A DNA stretch of 64,000 nt from assembly GCF_019192735.1 (NCBI RefSeq), contig NZ_JAHTKP010000015.1, positions 1-64,000 on the forward strand, given 5' to 3'. The notes beneath the pieces were generated by a model, which was not told the DNA's origin, did not search any database, and saw only the letters and a list, made by a program, of their open reading frames with translations. The number at the start of each line of letters is the position of its first letter. Positions within the stretch are counted from its first letter, which is position 1. Source of the DNA: Kitasatospora aureofaciens. Lineage in GTDB: Bacteria; Actinomycetota; Actinomycetes; Streptomycetales; Streptomycetaceae. Position numbers and translations under genes: made by a program. Below, piece after piece: positions 32,843 through 41,618 of this stretch.

Positions 32843-33448
32843 TCACAGCTCGGCGAGTGCGCCCAGCCCCAGCGTGCTCAGCGTGTGGTTGGCCATGTGC
32901 AGGTGGCCGACCGCGTTGGGGTGTGCGGGGTCGTCGAGCCACGCGATCGGGGCCGTGTCCGGGAACTCGGCGCGCCAGTACGCCTCGTGGTCGACGAGCA
33001 GGGCGCTGGTGTCCGCGGCGATCTCGCGGACGGCCTGGCAGTAGGCGGGCAGTTCGGCGCGCGCGGGGCGGCCGTCGTGGCTGACCAGGAGCGGCGTGTG
33101 CAGCACGATCTGCGCGCCGGAGCTGCGGGCGATGATCTCGCGCATGGCGTCGTGGAACTCCGGGAGCCCGTCCAGTCCGGCGCGGGCGTCGTTGGTGCCC
33201 AGCGAGATCGACAGCACGTCCGGCTCGAACCGCCCGATGACGTAGTCGTACGCGCCGAGCACGTCCGTCGCACGCCAGGCGGACACGCCGGTGTTGACCA
33301 CGATGTCCGTCAGCCGGTCGAGCTGCCAGCAGACGCGTTCCTGCACGTGCTCCACCCACCCGCGGGCCCCGTGGGTGTGCAGGACCGCCTGGGTGATGCT
33401 GTCCCCGGCCATCACCCAGGTCATCGGGCTGTCGGAGAGTTCGACCAT
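32843..33448 (-). CDS. SGNH/GDSL-type esterase
   Basis: This 201-residue hydrolase has the block I GDS motif (MAGDSITQ, Ser17 nucleophile), block III GTND (ISLGTNDARAG) and block V DxxH (DDPAHPNAVGH). The block II Gly/Asn is in VVNTGVSAWRA. SGNH hydrolases cleave esters of lipids or acylated sugars. No signal peptide is seen, so it is probably cytoplasmic. It stands alone between DUF6924 and an HTH regulator gene. The substrate is unknown. Confidence 0.85.
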   Translation of the reverse strand: MVELSDSPMTWVMAGDSITQAVLHTHGARGWVEHVQERVCWQLDRLTDIVVNTGVSAWRATDVLGAYDYVIGRFEPDVLSISLGTNDARAGLDGLPEFHDAMREIIARSSGAQIVLHTPLLVSHDGRPARAELPAYCQAVREIAADTSALLVDHEAYWRAEFPDTAPIAWLDDPAHPNAVGHLHMANHTLSTLGLGALAEL

Positions 33449-33525
33449 GTGATCATCCCCCTGGATTGTTCGCGGTTGCGCTTCGCACGCCCTGCGGGAA
33501 GTTGATCATATGTGTGCGGCGGCCG

Positions 33526-34059
33526 TCAGCGCGGTGGCCCTTCCACCGGGAAGTGGATCGGGCTCAGCAGGTGCTGTGTGCGCTCGGGGGTGGGCCGGTT
33601 GGCGAGCCTGGGGACGATGGCCGCGCGGAGGTCGGCGATCAGGTCGTCCAGCTCCGCAGGGCTGAGCCAGAGGGCGTGCTGGCGGTAGCCCACCTGATCG
33701 GCCACGGGGTCGGGGTCGCGGTCGAGGTAGGCGTTGAACTCGGCCAGCAGGGCGGTCATCGCGGTGGCGAAGGTCTGCCGGTGGTCCTCGGGGGTGAGCG
33801 AGCGGACCACGTCGGGGCCGATCACGGCCCGGTCCTGGCGCAGCCGGTAGTGCCGCTGCACCGCGCCGCGCACCTTCCGTTCCTCGGCCACCTCCAGGAT
33901 CCCGCCGCCCACGAGCAGGTCGATGTGCCGGTAGACGGTGGCCTTGGAGGCCTCGGGGATGCGTGCGCTGAGCTGAGCGGTGGTCATCTGCCGTCCACCG
34001 CCCATCGCATGAACGATCCGCAGCCGGATGGGGTGGGCAAGCAGTTCCAGGGAGTCCAT
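33526..34059 (-). CDS. ArsR/HTH_20-type transcriptional regulator
   Basis: This 177-residue regulator has an N-terminal winged helix (LELLAHPIRLRIVHAMGGGR, MTTAQLSARIPEASKATVYR, HIDLLVGGGILEVAEERKVR). The C-terminal half is a helical domain (TFATAMTALLAEFNAYLDRD, HALWLSPAELDDLIADLRAA). It resembles regulators of the GntR/MarR-neighbouring YjdC class with a helical tail. It is divergent from an alpha/beta hydrolase (34096), with only 36 bp between starts, so it probably regulates that gene. ATG 34059 is selected; an upstream TTG is possible. Confidence 0.78.
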   Translation of the reverse strand: MDSLELLAHPIRLRIVHAMGGGRQMTTAQLSARIPEASKATVYRHIDLLVGGGILEVAEERKVRGAVQRHYRLRQDRAVIGPDVVRSLTPEDHRQTFATAMTALLAEFNAYLDRDPDPVADQVGYRQHALWLSPAELDDLIADLRAAIVPRLANRPTPERTQHLLSPIHFPVEGPPR

Positions 34060-34095
34060 GTCCAAACCTTCTCATGACTGCTACCGTTCTCAAGT

Positions 34096-35355
34096 ATGCG
34101 AATGGATGAGGCAAGGACGCGGGAGGTCGCGCGAGGCTTCGCCGCGCTGCTGCGGGCGGAGGCTTTCGCCGAGATCGTCGAGTTGTTCGCGCCGCCGCTG
34201 CGCGCCGTCGTCAACACCGAGGCGCTGCGGCTCGCGTGGACGGCCGAGGCCGCGGGACGGGGCGGGGTCACGGAGGTCGGGGAGCCGGTGAGCGAGCCCG
34301 GCGAGGCCGGCCTCGTCCGCATCCGCATCCCGGTGAGCTGCGCGAACGGCGGCTTCACCGTGGTCAGTTCGGTGGGCGGCGACGGCCTGCTGCACGGCCT
34401 GCGGCTCGCCGGCCCGGACGACGGCACCGCGTGGCAGCCGCCGCACTACGCTGCCCCGGCCCGGTTCACCGAGCGCGAAGTCCGGCTCGGCACCGGGGAG
34501 TTCACCGTGCCCGGCACGCTGAGCCTGCCCGTCGGCCCCGGGCCCTGGCCGGCCGTGGTGCTGCTCAGCGGCGGCGGCGCGTTCGACCGGGACGAGACCA
34601 GCGGCCCGAACAAGCCCCTCAAGGACCTCGCTTGGGGGCTCGCCTCCCGGCAGGTGGCCGTGCTGCGCTTCGACAAGCGGAGTTTCACGCGTCCGGACGG
34701 TCCGGCCCTCACGATGACCGACGAGTACCTGCCGCACACCCTCGCCGCCGTCGAACTCCTCCGGCAGCAGCCCGAGGTGGACGCAACCCGGATCCATCTC
34801 GTCGGCCACAGCATGGGCGGCAAGGTGGCACCCCGGATCGCCGTCGCCTCGCCCGAGATCGCGGGGCTGGTCCTGCTCGCGGCGGACGCGCAGCCGATGC
34901 ACGAGGCCGCGGTCCGGGTGGCCCGCTATCTCGCGGCGCTCACCCCCGGGCCTGGCGCCGACGAGGCGGTGGCGGCGCTGGTCCGGCAGGCCGCGCTGGT
35001 GGCGGGCCCCGACCTCACGCCCGACACGCCGTCGGAGCTGCTTCCGTTCGGCTTCTCCGCCGCCTTCTGGCTCGACCAGCGCGGCTACGACCCCGTGGCC
35101 ACGGCGGCCGAACTGGCCCTCCCGATCCTGATCCTGCAGGGCGGACGGGACTACCAGGTGACCGTCGCCGACGACCTGACCCGCTGGCGGGACGCCCTCG
35201 CGAACCGGCCCGACGTGACGATCCGGATCCACGACGACGCCAACCACCTCTTCATCCCCGGCACCGGCCCCGCCACCCCGGCCGAGTACGCGAGGCCGGG
35301 GCATGTCGAGCCGGCGGTGGTGGACGGGATCGCGGCCTTCCTGGCGCAGCGGTAG
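34096..35355 (+). CDS. Alpha/beta hydrolase with N-terminal DUF3887-like domain
   Basis: This 419-residue protein has an N-terminal alpha/beta domain resembling DUF3887 (VARGFAALLRAEAFAEIVEL, FAPPLRAVVNTEALRLAWTA, VRIRIPVSCANGGFTVVSSV) and then an alpha/beta hydrolase core with the nucleophile elbow GHSMGG (IHLVGHSMGGKVAPRIAVAS, around residue 240). The catalytic acid is likely Asp in LPILILQGGRDYQVTVADDL and the His in HDDANHLFIPG. Such proteins are esterases or peptidase-like hydrolases. It is likely controlled by the divergent HTH gene. The substrate is unknown. Confidence 0.8.
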   Translation: MRMDEARTREVARGFAALLRAEAFAEIVELFAPPLRAVVNTEALRLAWTAEAAGRGGVTEVGEPVSEPGEAGLVRIRIPVSCANGGFTVVSSVGGDGLLHGLRLAGPDDGTAWQPPHYAAPARFTEREVRLGTGEFTVPGTLSLPVGPGPWPAVVLLSGGGAFDRDETSGPNKPLKDLAWGLASRQVAVLRFDKRSFTRPDGPALTMTDEYLPHTLAAVELLRQQPEVDATRIHLVGHSMGGKVAPRIAVASPEIAGLVLLAADAQPMHEAAVRVARYLAALTPGPGADEAVAALVRQAALVAGPDLTPDTPSELLPFGFSAAFWLDQRGYDPVATAAELALPILILQGGRDYQVTVADDLTRWRDALANRPDVTIRIHDDANHLFIPGTGPATPAEYARPGHVEPAVVDGIAAFLAQR

Positions 35356-35455
35356 CACCGGATCCCCGGTGGGCCGGGGGAACCGGATCCGCCCAAGTAC
35401 CGTCCCCCAGGCGATGGTTGATACGTTCGACGGGCAGATCCGCGGGGGGGTGGGC

Positions 35456-36112
35456 ATGCCGGAGGACGGCAATGTCGTCGGGTACTTCTTCGGCGTCATC
35501 GGGCTGCTGGTCATGGCTGTGGGGCCGGCATTCCCGATCGCCGCGGTGCACAAGGCCCGGCTGCGGGCGCGGACCCTGGCCCACGGGCTGACGGCGGAGG
35601 CCCGCTGCCTGGAGACGTACGTGGCAGAAGGGCGGGTGGGGACGGACCCGTCCGACCGGCGCACCCGCAGTGTGCGGCACGTGATCCTCGGGTTCCGCAT
35701 CCCGGACGGCCGGGACATCCGGTTCCGGGACACCTCGGGTGTGCCGCGCGTCATGGGCGACCACGTGCCGGTGCGGCACCTGCCCGATCAGCCGCACCGG
35801 GCGGTGGCCGCCGACCGGGCCCCATCGGGGACCGCGGCCGGAATCGCCGCGTCGGTGTTCGTCGGCCTGTTCGTCGCCGGCATCGGGCCGGTCTTCGCCG
35901 TCATGGGCTTCGGGACCGCGTCCGGCGGCATGGGCGGCGACACCAGTCCCAGCGCGAAGGCCCTGACGTCCGCGTCCGGCAGCTCCTCGACCACGGCGTG
36001 CACACGCAGCCACCACGCGCCGCATCGGTATGCAGCGATCACCATTTCCATGACGCAAGGTGCCGTCTATATTGCACAACAACCAGCCGATGCTCAATTC
36101 CGGCTCAAATAG
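35456..36112 (+). CDS. Small membrane protein, DUF3592-like
   Basis: This 218-residue protein has an N-terminal membrane segment (VVGYFFGVIGLLVMAVGPAF), a soluble beta-rich loop region (RTLAHGLTAEARCLETYVAE, RTRSVRHVILGFRIPDGRDI) and a second membrane segment (AAGIAASVFVGLFVAGIGPV), like DUF3592 proteins. The last 40 residues have low-complexity and AT-rich coding, so the natural end may be earlier or the end is recently altered. ATG 35456 follows a GGGGGGTGGG stretch. Function unknown. Confidence 0.6.
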   Translation: MPEDGNVVGYFFGVIGLLVMAVGPAFPIAAVHKARLRARTLAHGLTAEARCLETYVAEGRVGTDPSDRRTRSVRHVILGFRIPDGRDIRFRDTSGVPRVMGDHVPVRHLPDQPHRAVAADRAPSGTAAGIAASVFVGLFVAGIGPVFAVMGFGTASGGMGGDTSPSAKALTSASGSSSTTACTRSHHAPHRYAAITISMTQGAVYIAQQPADAQFRLK

Positions 36113-36294
36113 TGAACCTACTCGCCGGTCACGTAATACACCGGAAAGCACACCACCCCCTACCAGCGAGAATGTCGGGAGAAGTAAGTAAACATTCAGT
36201 AACGAGCTCTGTGCATAGGCCTATGAATAGCCCTACTGTGTGGCAACTCTCCGCGCTCCGACTGCCGGGGCCCCCACACACAGAGAGATTGCCA
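36113..36294 (+). promoter_or_regulatory. AT-rich upstream region of the APC permease
   Basis: This 182-bp stretch is clearly richer in A/T than its surroundings and holds no coding sequence. It contains TAGGCCTA near 36216 (palindrome) and several TA-rich hexamers suitable as promoters. It should include the promoter for the permease gene, but no single -10/-35 pair stands out. Confidence 0.4.
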
Positions 36295-37959
36295 ATGGTT
36301 TCCCTTAACCAGGTCTCGCCTCCGGGTCAGAGCACCGGTTCCGACTCCGGAACCACCCACCGGTCGCTCCGCCGCCACGTCGGCCTCATCGGGCTCATGT
36401 GGGCCTCGGTCGGCTCGATCATCGGCTCCGGCTGGCTGTTCGGCGCCAAGAACGCCGTAGTCGCCGCCGGCCCAGCCGCGGTCATCTCCTGGGGCATCGG
36501 CGCCGTCGCGATCGTGCTCCTCGCCCTCGTGCACGCCGAACTCGGCGGGCTCTTCCCGGTCTCGGGCGGCACCGCACGGTACCCGCACTACGCCTTCGGC
36601 GGCCTGGCGGGCATGTCCTTCGGCTGGTTCTCCTGGCTCCAGGCCGCGACCGTCGCACCGATCGAGGTCGAGGCGATGATCGGCTACGCCAAGCACTGGC
36701 CGTTTGCCGAAGGACTGCTCAACGCCAGCAACAACACCCTCACCACCAGCGGTTTCGTCGTCGCCACCCTGCTCATGGCGGTGTTCGTCGCGGTCAACTT
36801 CCTCGGCGTACGGATCCTTGCGCGTACGAACAGCATCGCCACCTGGCTGAAGATCTTCGTCCCGCTGTTCACGATCTTCGTCCTGGCCGTGTCCAACTTC
36901 CACGGCTCCAACTTCACCTCGCACGGCTTCGCCCCGTTCGGCAGCAAGGGCGTGCTCGCCGCGATCAGCACCAGCGGCATCATCTTCGCTCTGCTCGGCT
37001 TCGAGCAGGCCATCCAGATCGCCGGTGAGAGCCGCAACCCCAAGCGCGACATCCCGCGCGCCGTCCTCGGCTCGGTCGCCATCGGCACCCTGATCTACAC
37101 CCTGCTGCAGGTCGTCTTCATCGGCGCGCTGCCGGTGAGCTCCTTCGCCAACGGCTGGGACAAGCTCGACTTCCCCGGCATCGACGGCCCGTTCGCGGGC
37201 CTGGCCACCGTGGTCGGCCTCGGCTGGCTGGCCTGGGTGCTGTACGCCGACGCGGTCATCTCCCCCGGCGGCACCGGCCTGATCTACACCACCTCCACCT
37301 CGCGCATCTCCTACGGCCTGAGCCGCAACGGCTACGCGCCGCAGATGTTCGAGCGCCTCGACAAGCGCGGCGTGCCGTGGTTCGGCCTGATCATCTCCTT
37401 CGTCACCGGCGTGATCTGCTTCCTGCCCTTCCCGAGCTGGCAGGAGCTGGTCGGCTTCATCACCTCCGCGAGCGTGCTGATGTACGCGGGCGCCCCGCTG
37501 GCCTTCGGCGCGCTGCGCCGCCGGCTGCCCCAGCGCGAGCGCTCCTACCGCCTGCCGCTCGGCGGCGTGATCTCGCCGGCCGCGTTCGCGGTCTCCAGCC
37601 TGATCATCTACTGGTCCGGCTGGCACATCCTCTCCCGCCTGGGCATCGCGATCGTGCTCGGCTACGTCCTGCTCGGCAGCTACGCGGCGTACGCGATCCG
37701 CAAGGGCCTGCCGAACGCGCCGCGGCTGAACTGGAAGGCCGCGCAGTGGCTGCCGGTCTACCTGCTCGGCCTCGGCCTGATCTCCTGGCAGGGCGGCTTC
37801 GGCGACGGCACCGGCCGGATCCCGATGTGGTACGACATGGGCATCGTGGCGCTCTTCTCGCTCGGCATCTACTACTGGGCGATCCACGTGGCGCTGCCGG
37901 CCGAGGCGATCGAGCAGGAGGTCGCGGACGTCGAGGTGGTCGACGCGGGCGGCCACTGA
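36295..37959 (+). CDS. APC-family amino acid/amine permease
   Basis: This 554-residue integral membrane transporter has 12-14 hydrophobic helices typical of the APC superfamily. The first helix has LIGLMWASVGSIIGSGWLFG with the conserved unwound GSIIGSGW region. Later segments include VISWGIGAVAIVLLALVHAE, LGFEQAIQIAGESRNPKRDI and GGTGLIYTTSTSRISYGLSR. It moves amino acids or related amines by proton or sodium coupling. It is transcribed alone and ends in a terminator at 37982-38014 before the whiE cluster. It has no evident link to the pigment genes. Confidence 0.85.
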   Translation: MVSLNQVSPPGQSTGSDSGTTHRSLRRHVGLIGLMWASVGSIIGSGWLFGAKNAVVAAGPAAVISWGIGAVAIVLLALVHAELGGLFPVSGGTARYPHYAFGGLAGMSFGWFSWLQAATVAPIEVEAMIGYAKHWPFAEGLLNASNNTLTTSGFVVATLLMAVFVAVNFLGVRILARTNSIATWLKIFVPLFTIFVLAVSNFHGSNFTSHGFAPFGSKGVLAAISTSGIIFALLGFEQAIQIAGESRNPKRDIPRAVLGSVAIGTLIYTLLQVVFIGALPVSSFANGWDKLDFPGIDGPFAGLATVVGLGWLAWVLYADAVISPGGTGLIYTTSTSRISYGLSRNGYAPQMFERLDKRGVPWFGLIISFVTGVICFLPFPSWQELVGFITSASVLMYAGAPLAFGALRRRLPQRERSYRLPLGGVISPAAFAVSSLIIYWSGWHILSRLGIAIVLGYVLLGSYAAYAIRKGLPNAPRLNWKAAQWLPVYLLGLGLISWQGGFGDGTGRIPMWYDMGIVALFSLGIYYWAIHVALPAEAIEQEVADVEVVDAGGH

Positions 37960-37981
37960 TCGCAGTCAGCAGTCACAGGAC

Positions 37982-38014
37982 GGGCCCGCCGGTCGAGCAG
38001 CGACCGGCGGGCCC
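37982..38014. terminator. Hairpin terminator between the permease and the whiE FAD gene
   Basis: GGGCCCGCCGGTCG at 37982-37995 pairs perfectly with CGACCGGCGGGCCC at 38001-38014 around a 5-nt loop. It terminates the permease and the convergent hydroxylase gene. Confidence 0.85.
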
Positions 38015-38059
38015 TCCGCATGTCCGCACCCACCCGCGCCCGACACGCCCAACACACGC

Positions 38060-39691
38060 CTACAGGCTCAGCACCGCCCGCAGCGCCTCCGCCATCGCGC
38101 CCTCCGGGTCCTCCGCCGCGCCGGCCGAGCGCCAGGCGACGAAGCCGTCGGGCCGGACCAGCACCGCGCCGTCCGGGCCGATGCCGTGCAGGGCGGCGAA
38201 GTCCGCACCCGGCTCCGGCGCCAGGTCGTCCTCCGCGCCGTCGCCGATCCGGTACGCGTCCAGCGGGACGGCCAGCCGGTCCGCGGCGCGGCGCGCGCCC
38301 GTGTGCCAGGCGTCGCCGTCGGGGCCGGGGCCGGTGAGCAGCACCATCGCCTGCTCGTACAGGTCCAGCGTGGAGAGCTTCACCCCCGCCCGCAGCAGCC
38401 ACTGGTGCGGCGCCCGGCTGCCCGGCTCGCCGGCCGACTCGAACGTCTCGGGCACCACGGCGCCCGCCGGGTCCGCTCCGGCGACCGCGCCCTCGGGGTA
38501 GCGGTAGCCGAGCGCCACCGCCAGCACCCCGGCCTGCCGGCCGGCGCCCGGCACCACCAGGTACCCGGGGTGGCTGTGCTCGGCCGAGCGGGCCGAGGCG
38601 CGCTCGCCGGTCACCTGCGCGACCGGGCGGCGCTCGCGCCCGTACGTCTCCAGCAGGCCCGGGCCCGCCCAGCCGCACAGCACGGCGGCCAGCTTCCACG
38701 CGAGGTTGTGCGCGTCCTGGATGCCGGTGTTGGAGCCGAACGCGCCGGTCGGCGACATCTCGTGCGCGGAGTCGCCGGCGAGGAAGACCCGCCCGGCGCC
38801 GTACCGCTCGGCCACCCGTTCGGCGGCGTGCCAGGGCGCCTTGCCGGTCACCTCGACGTCGAGGTTCGGCATGCCGACGGCGGTGCGGATGTGCCGTTCG
38901 CAGCGCTCGTCGGTGAACGAGTCCAGCGGCTCGCCGTGCTCGGGGTGCCAGGGCGCGTGGAAGACCCACTCCTCCTGGTTGTCCACCGGCAGGAGCGCGC
39001 CGTCCGCCTCCGGGTTGGTGAGGTAGCAGGCGATGAAGTGCCGGTCGCCGACCACGTCCGCCAGCCGCTTGGCCCGGAAGGTGATGCTGACGTTGTGGAA
39101 CAGCTCGCCCTTGCCGCTCTGGCCGATGCCGAGGCGCTCGCGGACCGGGCTGCGCGGGCCGTCCGCCGCCACCAGGTACTGCGAGCGCACCCACCGCTCC
39201 TCGCCGGTCTCCCGGCTGCGCAGGAGTGAGGTGACGCCCTCGGCGTCCTGCTCGAAGGTGACCAGCTCGGTGCTGAACCGGATGTCCCCGCCGAGCTCAC
39301 GGGCCGAGCGCAGCAGCACCGGCTCCAGGTCGTTCTGGCTGCACAGGCACCAGGAGCTGGGGCTGAACCGGGCCAGCCGCCCGCCCGGGTCGATCTCCCG
39401 GAACAGCCACTCCTGCTCGGCCCCGGTCAGCGAGGGGGCCTGCAGGATGCCGTGGTTCTGGGCGAGCACCGAGGCCGCCTCGCGGATCGCCGGCTCGATC
39501 CCGGCCACCCGGTACAGCTCCATCGTGCGGATGTTGTTGCCTCGGCCACGCGGGTGATGCGAGGTGTCGGCGTGCTTCTCGACCAGCAGGTGTCTGACAC
39601 CCAGACGGCCGAGGAAGAGCGAGGCCGACAGCCCGACCAGGGAGCCGCCCACGATCAGGACCGGCACCCGGTCGTCAACCTTCGGATTCAT
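38060..39691 (-). CDS. WhiE ORFVIII-like FAD-dependent hydroxylase (spore pigment)
   Basis: This 543-residue group A FAD monooxygenase has the N-terminal dinucleotide motif as GGSLVG (residues 15-20), the DG motif (VAADGPRSPVR) and the GD motif (FLAGDSAHEMSPTGAFG). The C-terminal thioredoxin-like domain has VLVRPDGFVAWRSA. It is divergent from the type II PKS genes, exactly as WhiE ORFVIII of S. coelicolor is, and would hydroxylate the pentangular or related pigment aglycone. Start ATG 39691. Confidence 0.9.
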   Translation of the reverse strand: MNPKVDDRVPVLIVGGSLVGLSASLFLGRLGVRHLLVEKHADTSHHPRGRGNNIRTMELYRVAGIEPAIREAASVLAQNHGILQAPSLTGAEQEWLFREIDPGGRLARFSPSSWCLCSQNDLEPVLLRSARELGGDIRFSTELVTFEQDAEGVTSLLRSRETGEERWVRSQYLVAADGPRSPVRERLGIGQSGKGELFHNVSITFRAKRLADVVGDRHFIACYLTNPEADGALLPVDNQEEWVFHAPWHPEHGEPLDSFTDERCERHIRTAVGMPNLDVEVTGKAPWHAAERVAERYGAGRVFLAGDSAHEMSPTGAFGSNTGIQDAHNLAWKLAAVLCGWAGPGLLETYGRERRPVAQVTGERASARSAEHSHPGYLVVPGAGRQAGVLAVALGYRYPEGAVAGADPAGAVVPETFESAGEPGSRAPHQWLLRAGVKLSTLDLYEQAMVLLTGPGPDGDAWHTGARRAADRLAVPLDAYRIGDGAEDDLAPEPGADFAALHGIGPDGAVLVRPDGFVAWRSAGAAEDPEGAMAEALRAVLSL

Positions 39692-39994
39692 CAGTTGCTC
39701 CGCCCTGTACGGGGATTCCGCGGCCCGGCGAATCGGCTCGGCGCCGCCCTCGACGGGGCCCGCAGTGGCGGCGGCCCCGCTCTTCCATCCCCCACCCAGG
39801 CCCCCTTGTGCCGGATCTTCGCCCGGATGGCCCGCAAATCTCGCGCACCCCCGTACGCGCCGCGCACGATCGACCTCAGGCCTGGCGCCGACTGCCCGGG
39901 CCGACCGCCGTCGCACCGCCCGCCCCCAGGGAGCCCCCCGCCGGACGCGGCCGGAAACGGCCCGCAGCGTGCGGCCCAGAGCAGAAAGTGGATC
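39692..39994. promoter_or_regulatory. Divergent promoter region of the whiE cluster
   Basis: The 303-bp gap between the hydroxylase and ORFI is non-coding. In S. coelicolor the equivalent region carries two developmentally controlled promoters, one for each direction, the hydroxylase one needing sigma-F. No promoter can be fixed here by eye. The run CAGAAAGTGGATC just upstream of ORFI holds a ribosome binding site-like AAGTGGA. Confidence 0.5.
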
Positions 39995-41161
39995 ATGACG
40001 ACTCTGTCCGAACCGCAGGCGAAGCAGCACGCCGAGTCCGACACCCGCCTCCGGGTGGTACTGATGCTGGAGATCCAGGACGGCGCGCAGCAGCGCTTCC
40101 TGGACGTCTACGAGCAGCTGCGCCACGCGGTGGCCGCGGTCCCCGGCCATGTCAGCGACCAGCTCTGCCAGTCGATCAACGACCCGCGGCAGTGGCTGAT
40201 CACCAGCGAGTGGGAGGACCAGGAGACCTTCCTGGAGTGGGTGGACAGCGATGCCCACCGCGAGATGGTCAAGCCCATGCACGGCTGCGTCAGCGACAAC
40301 TTCCGCTCGATGCGCTACGCCGTCCTGCGCCAGACCTCCGCGGCCGGCGCCACCGGCACCCGGGCGCCGAGAGAGGTCCCGCCCGGCCTGCCGCGCACCG
40401 AGTCGGCCGGGCACGTCGGCCCGCCGAAGGCCGAGCCCGGCCCGGACGGCGTGGTCCGGCACGCCCTCACCTTCACCGTCAAGCCCGGCAGCGAGCCCGA
40501 GGTGGCCCGGATCCTGGCCGGCTACACCTCCCCGAAGGCCGAGGTGGACGAGTTCACCCGGCTGCACCGCACCTCGCTGTTCATGCACGGCAACCGGGTG
40601 GTCCGGGCCGTCGAGGTGACCGGCAGCCTGGGCGACGCGCTGCGCCACGTGGCGATGCAGCCCGAGGTGCGGGCCGTCGAGGAGGCGATCAACCCGTACC
40701 TGGAGGAGGCCCGCCGGCTCGGCGACCCGCAGTCCGCGCGTGTGTTCTTCGCGAAGGCGGCGCTGCCCGCCAAGCACCAGGCGATCGCCAGCTCTCCCGC
40801 CTCCGGCCGTCTGCACCGGCACGCCGTGCTCTACCCGGTCCGCCCGGGCGACGGACGCGCCGTCGCCGAGCTGCTGGCCGACCACGACAACCTCGCCACC
40901 GCCGACCCGACCGGACCGGTCGCCGCGAGCACCGTGTTCCGGCGGGAGGACGTGGTCGTCCGCCTGGTGGACCTGCGGGTGCCGGCCGAGGCCGACCCGG
41001 CGGCGGCCCTCGGCGTGGCCGGCGACGCGGAGGCCGCGGAGCTCGCCCGGCTGCTCGATCTCGGCCCGCAGTGCGACCTGCGGACGGCGGCCGGGCTCGG
41101 CGCGTTCCTCGCCGCGCGCGCCATGAACCCGGTCACCGACCGCAGTTCGCAGGTCAACTGA
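39995..41161 (+). CDS. WhiE ORFI-like protein with ABM/TcmI-type domains
   Basis: This 388-residue protein has two or three dimeric alpha-beta barrel-like segments: LRVVLMLEIQDGAQQRFLDV with QWLITSEWEDQETFLEWVDS in the N-terminal half, and ALTFTVKPGSEPEVARILAG later, followed by HAVLYPVRPGDGRAVAELLA. This matches WhiE ORFI, whose precise role in spore pigment synthesis is unclear; it is likely a cyclase or oxygenase. It opens the pigment operon and lies 31 bp before the cupin gene. Confidence 0.82.
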   Translation: MTTLSEPQAKQHAESDTRLRVVLMLEIQDGAQQRFLDVYEQLRHAVAAVPGHVSDQLCQSINDPRQWLITSEWEDQETFLEWVDSDAHREMVKPMHGCVSDNFRSMRYAVLRQTSAAGATGTRAPREVPPGLPRTESAGHVGPPKAEPGPDGVVRHALTFTVKPGSEPEVARILAGYTSPKAEVDEFTRLHRTSLFMHGNRVVRAVEVTGSLGDALRHVAMQPEVRAVEEAINPYLEEARRLGDPQSARVFFAKAALPAKHQAIASSPASGRLHRHAVLYPVRPGDGRAVAELLADHDNLATADPTGPVAASTVFRREDVVVRLVDLRVPAEADPAAALGVAGDAEAAELARLLDLGPQCDLRTAAGLGAFLAARAMNPVTDRSSQVN

Positions 41162-41192
41162 CATCCCGTCACATTCCCCGGAGGAAACCCCC

Positions 41193-41618
41193 ATGTCCAC
41201 GCAGTACCCACGGATCATGAACGTCGACGAGGCACCCGAGAACCGCCGGCGCGGCGGCGACCTGCGCGCCATGCTCACCCCCACCACCTGCGGGGCCACC
41301 AGCGGCTTCATGGGCCTGGCGATCGTGCAGCCCGGCGAGCGGATCGGCGAGCACTACCACCCGTACTCCGAGGAGTTCGTGTTCGTGGTGAGCGGCGACC
41401 TGGAGGTGGACCTGGACGGGGAGACCCGCCCGATCAAACCCAACCAGGGCCTGATGATCCCGATCAACATGCGCCACCGCTTCCGCAACGTCGGCGACAC
41501 CGAGGCCCGGATGGTCTTCCACCTCGGCCCGCTCGCCCCACGCCCCGAACTCGGCCACGTCGACACCGAGGAGACCGCCGCCTCCGGCCCGCCGGAACAC
41601 GCCAAGGTGGCCTCGTGA
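41193..41618 (+). CDS. WhiE ORFII-like cupin
   Basis: This 141-residue single-domain cupin has the two metal-binding motifs: PGERIGEHYHPYSEEFVFVV (motif 1, His58-His60-like and Glu) and the second strand set PNQGLMIPINMRHRFRNVGD with its His. WhiE ORFII is a cupin that assists early polyketide cyclisation. Its end overlaps the KS-alpha start (GTGA at 41615-41618), so the two are coupled. Confidence 0.9.
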   Translation: MSTQYPRIMNVDEAPENRRRGGDLRAMLTPTTCGATSGFMGLAIVQPGERIGEHYHPYSEEFVFVVSGDLEVDLDGETRPIKPNQGLMIPINMRHRFRNVGDTEARMVFHLGPLAPRPELGHVDTEETAASGPPEHAKVAS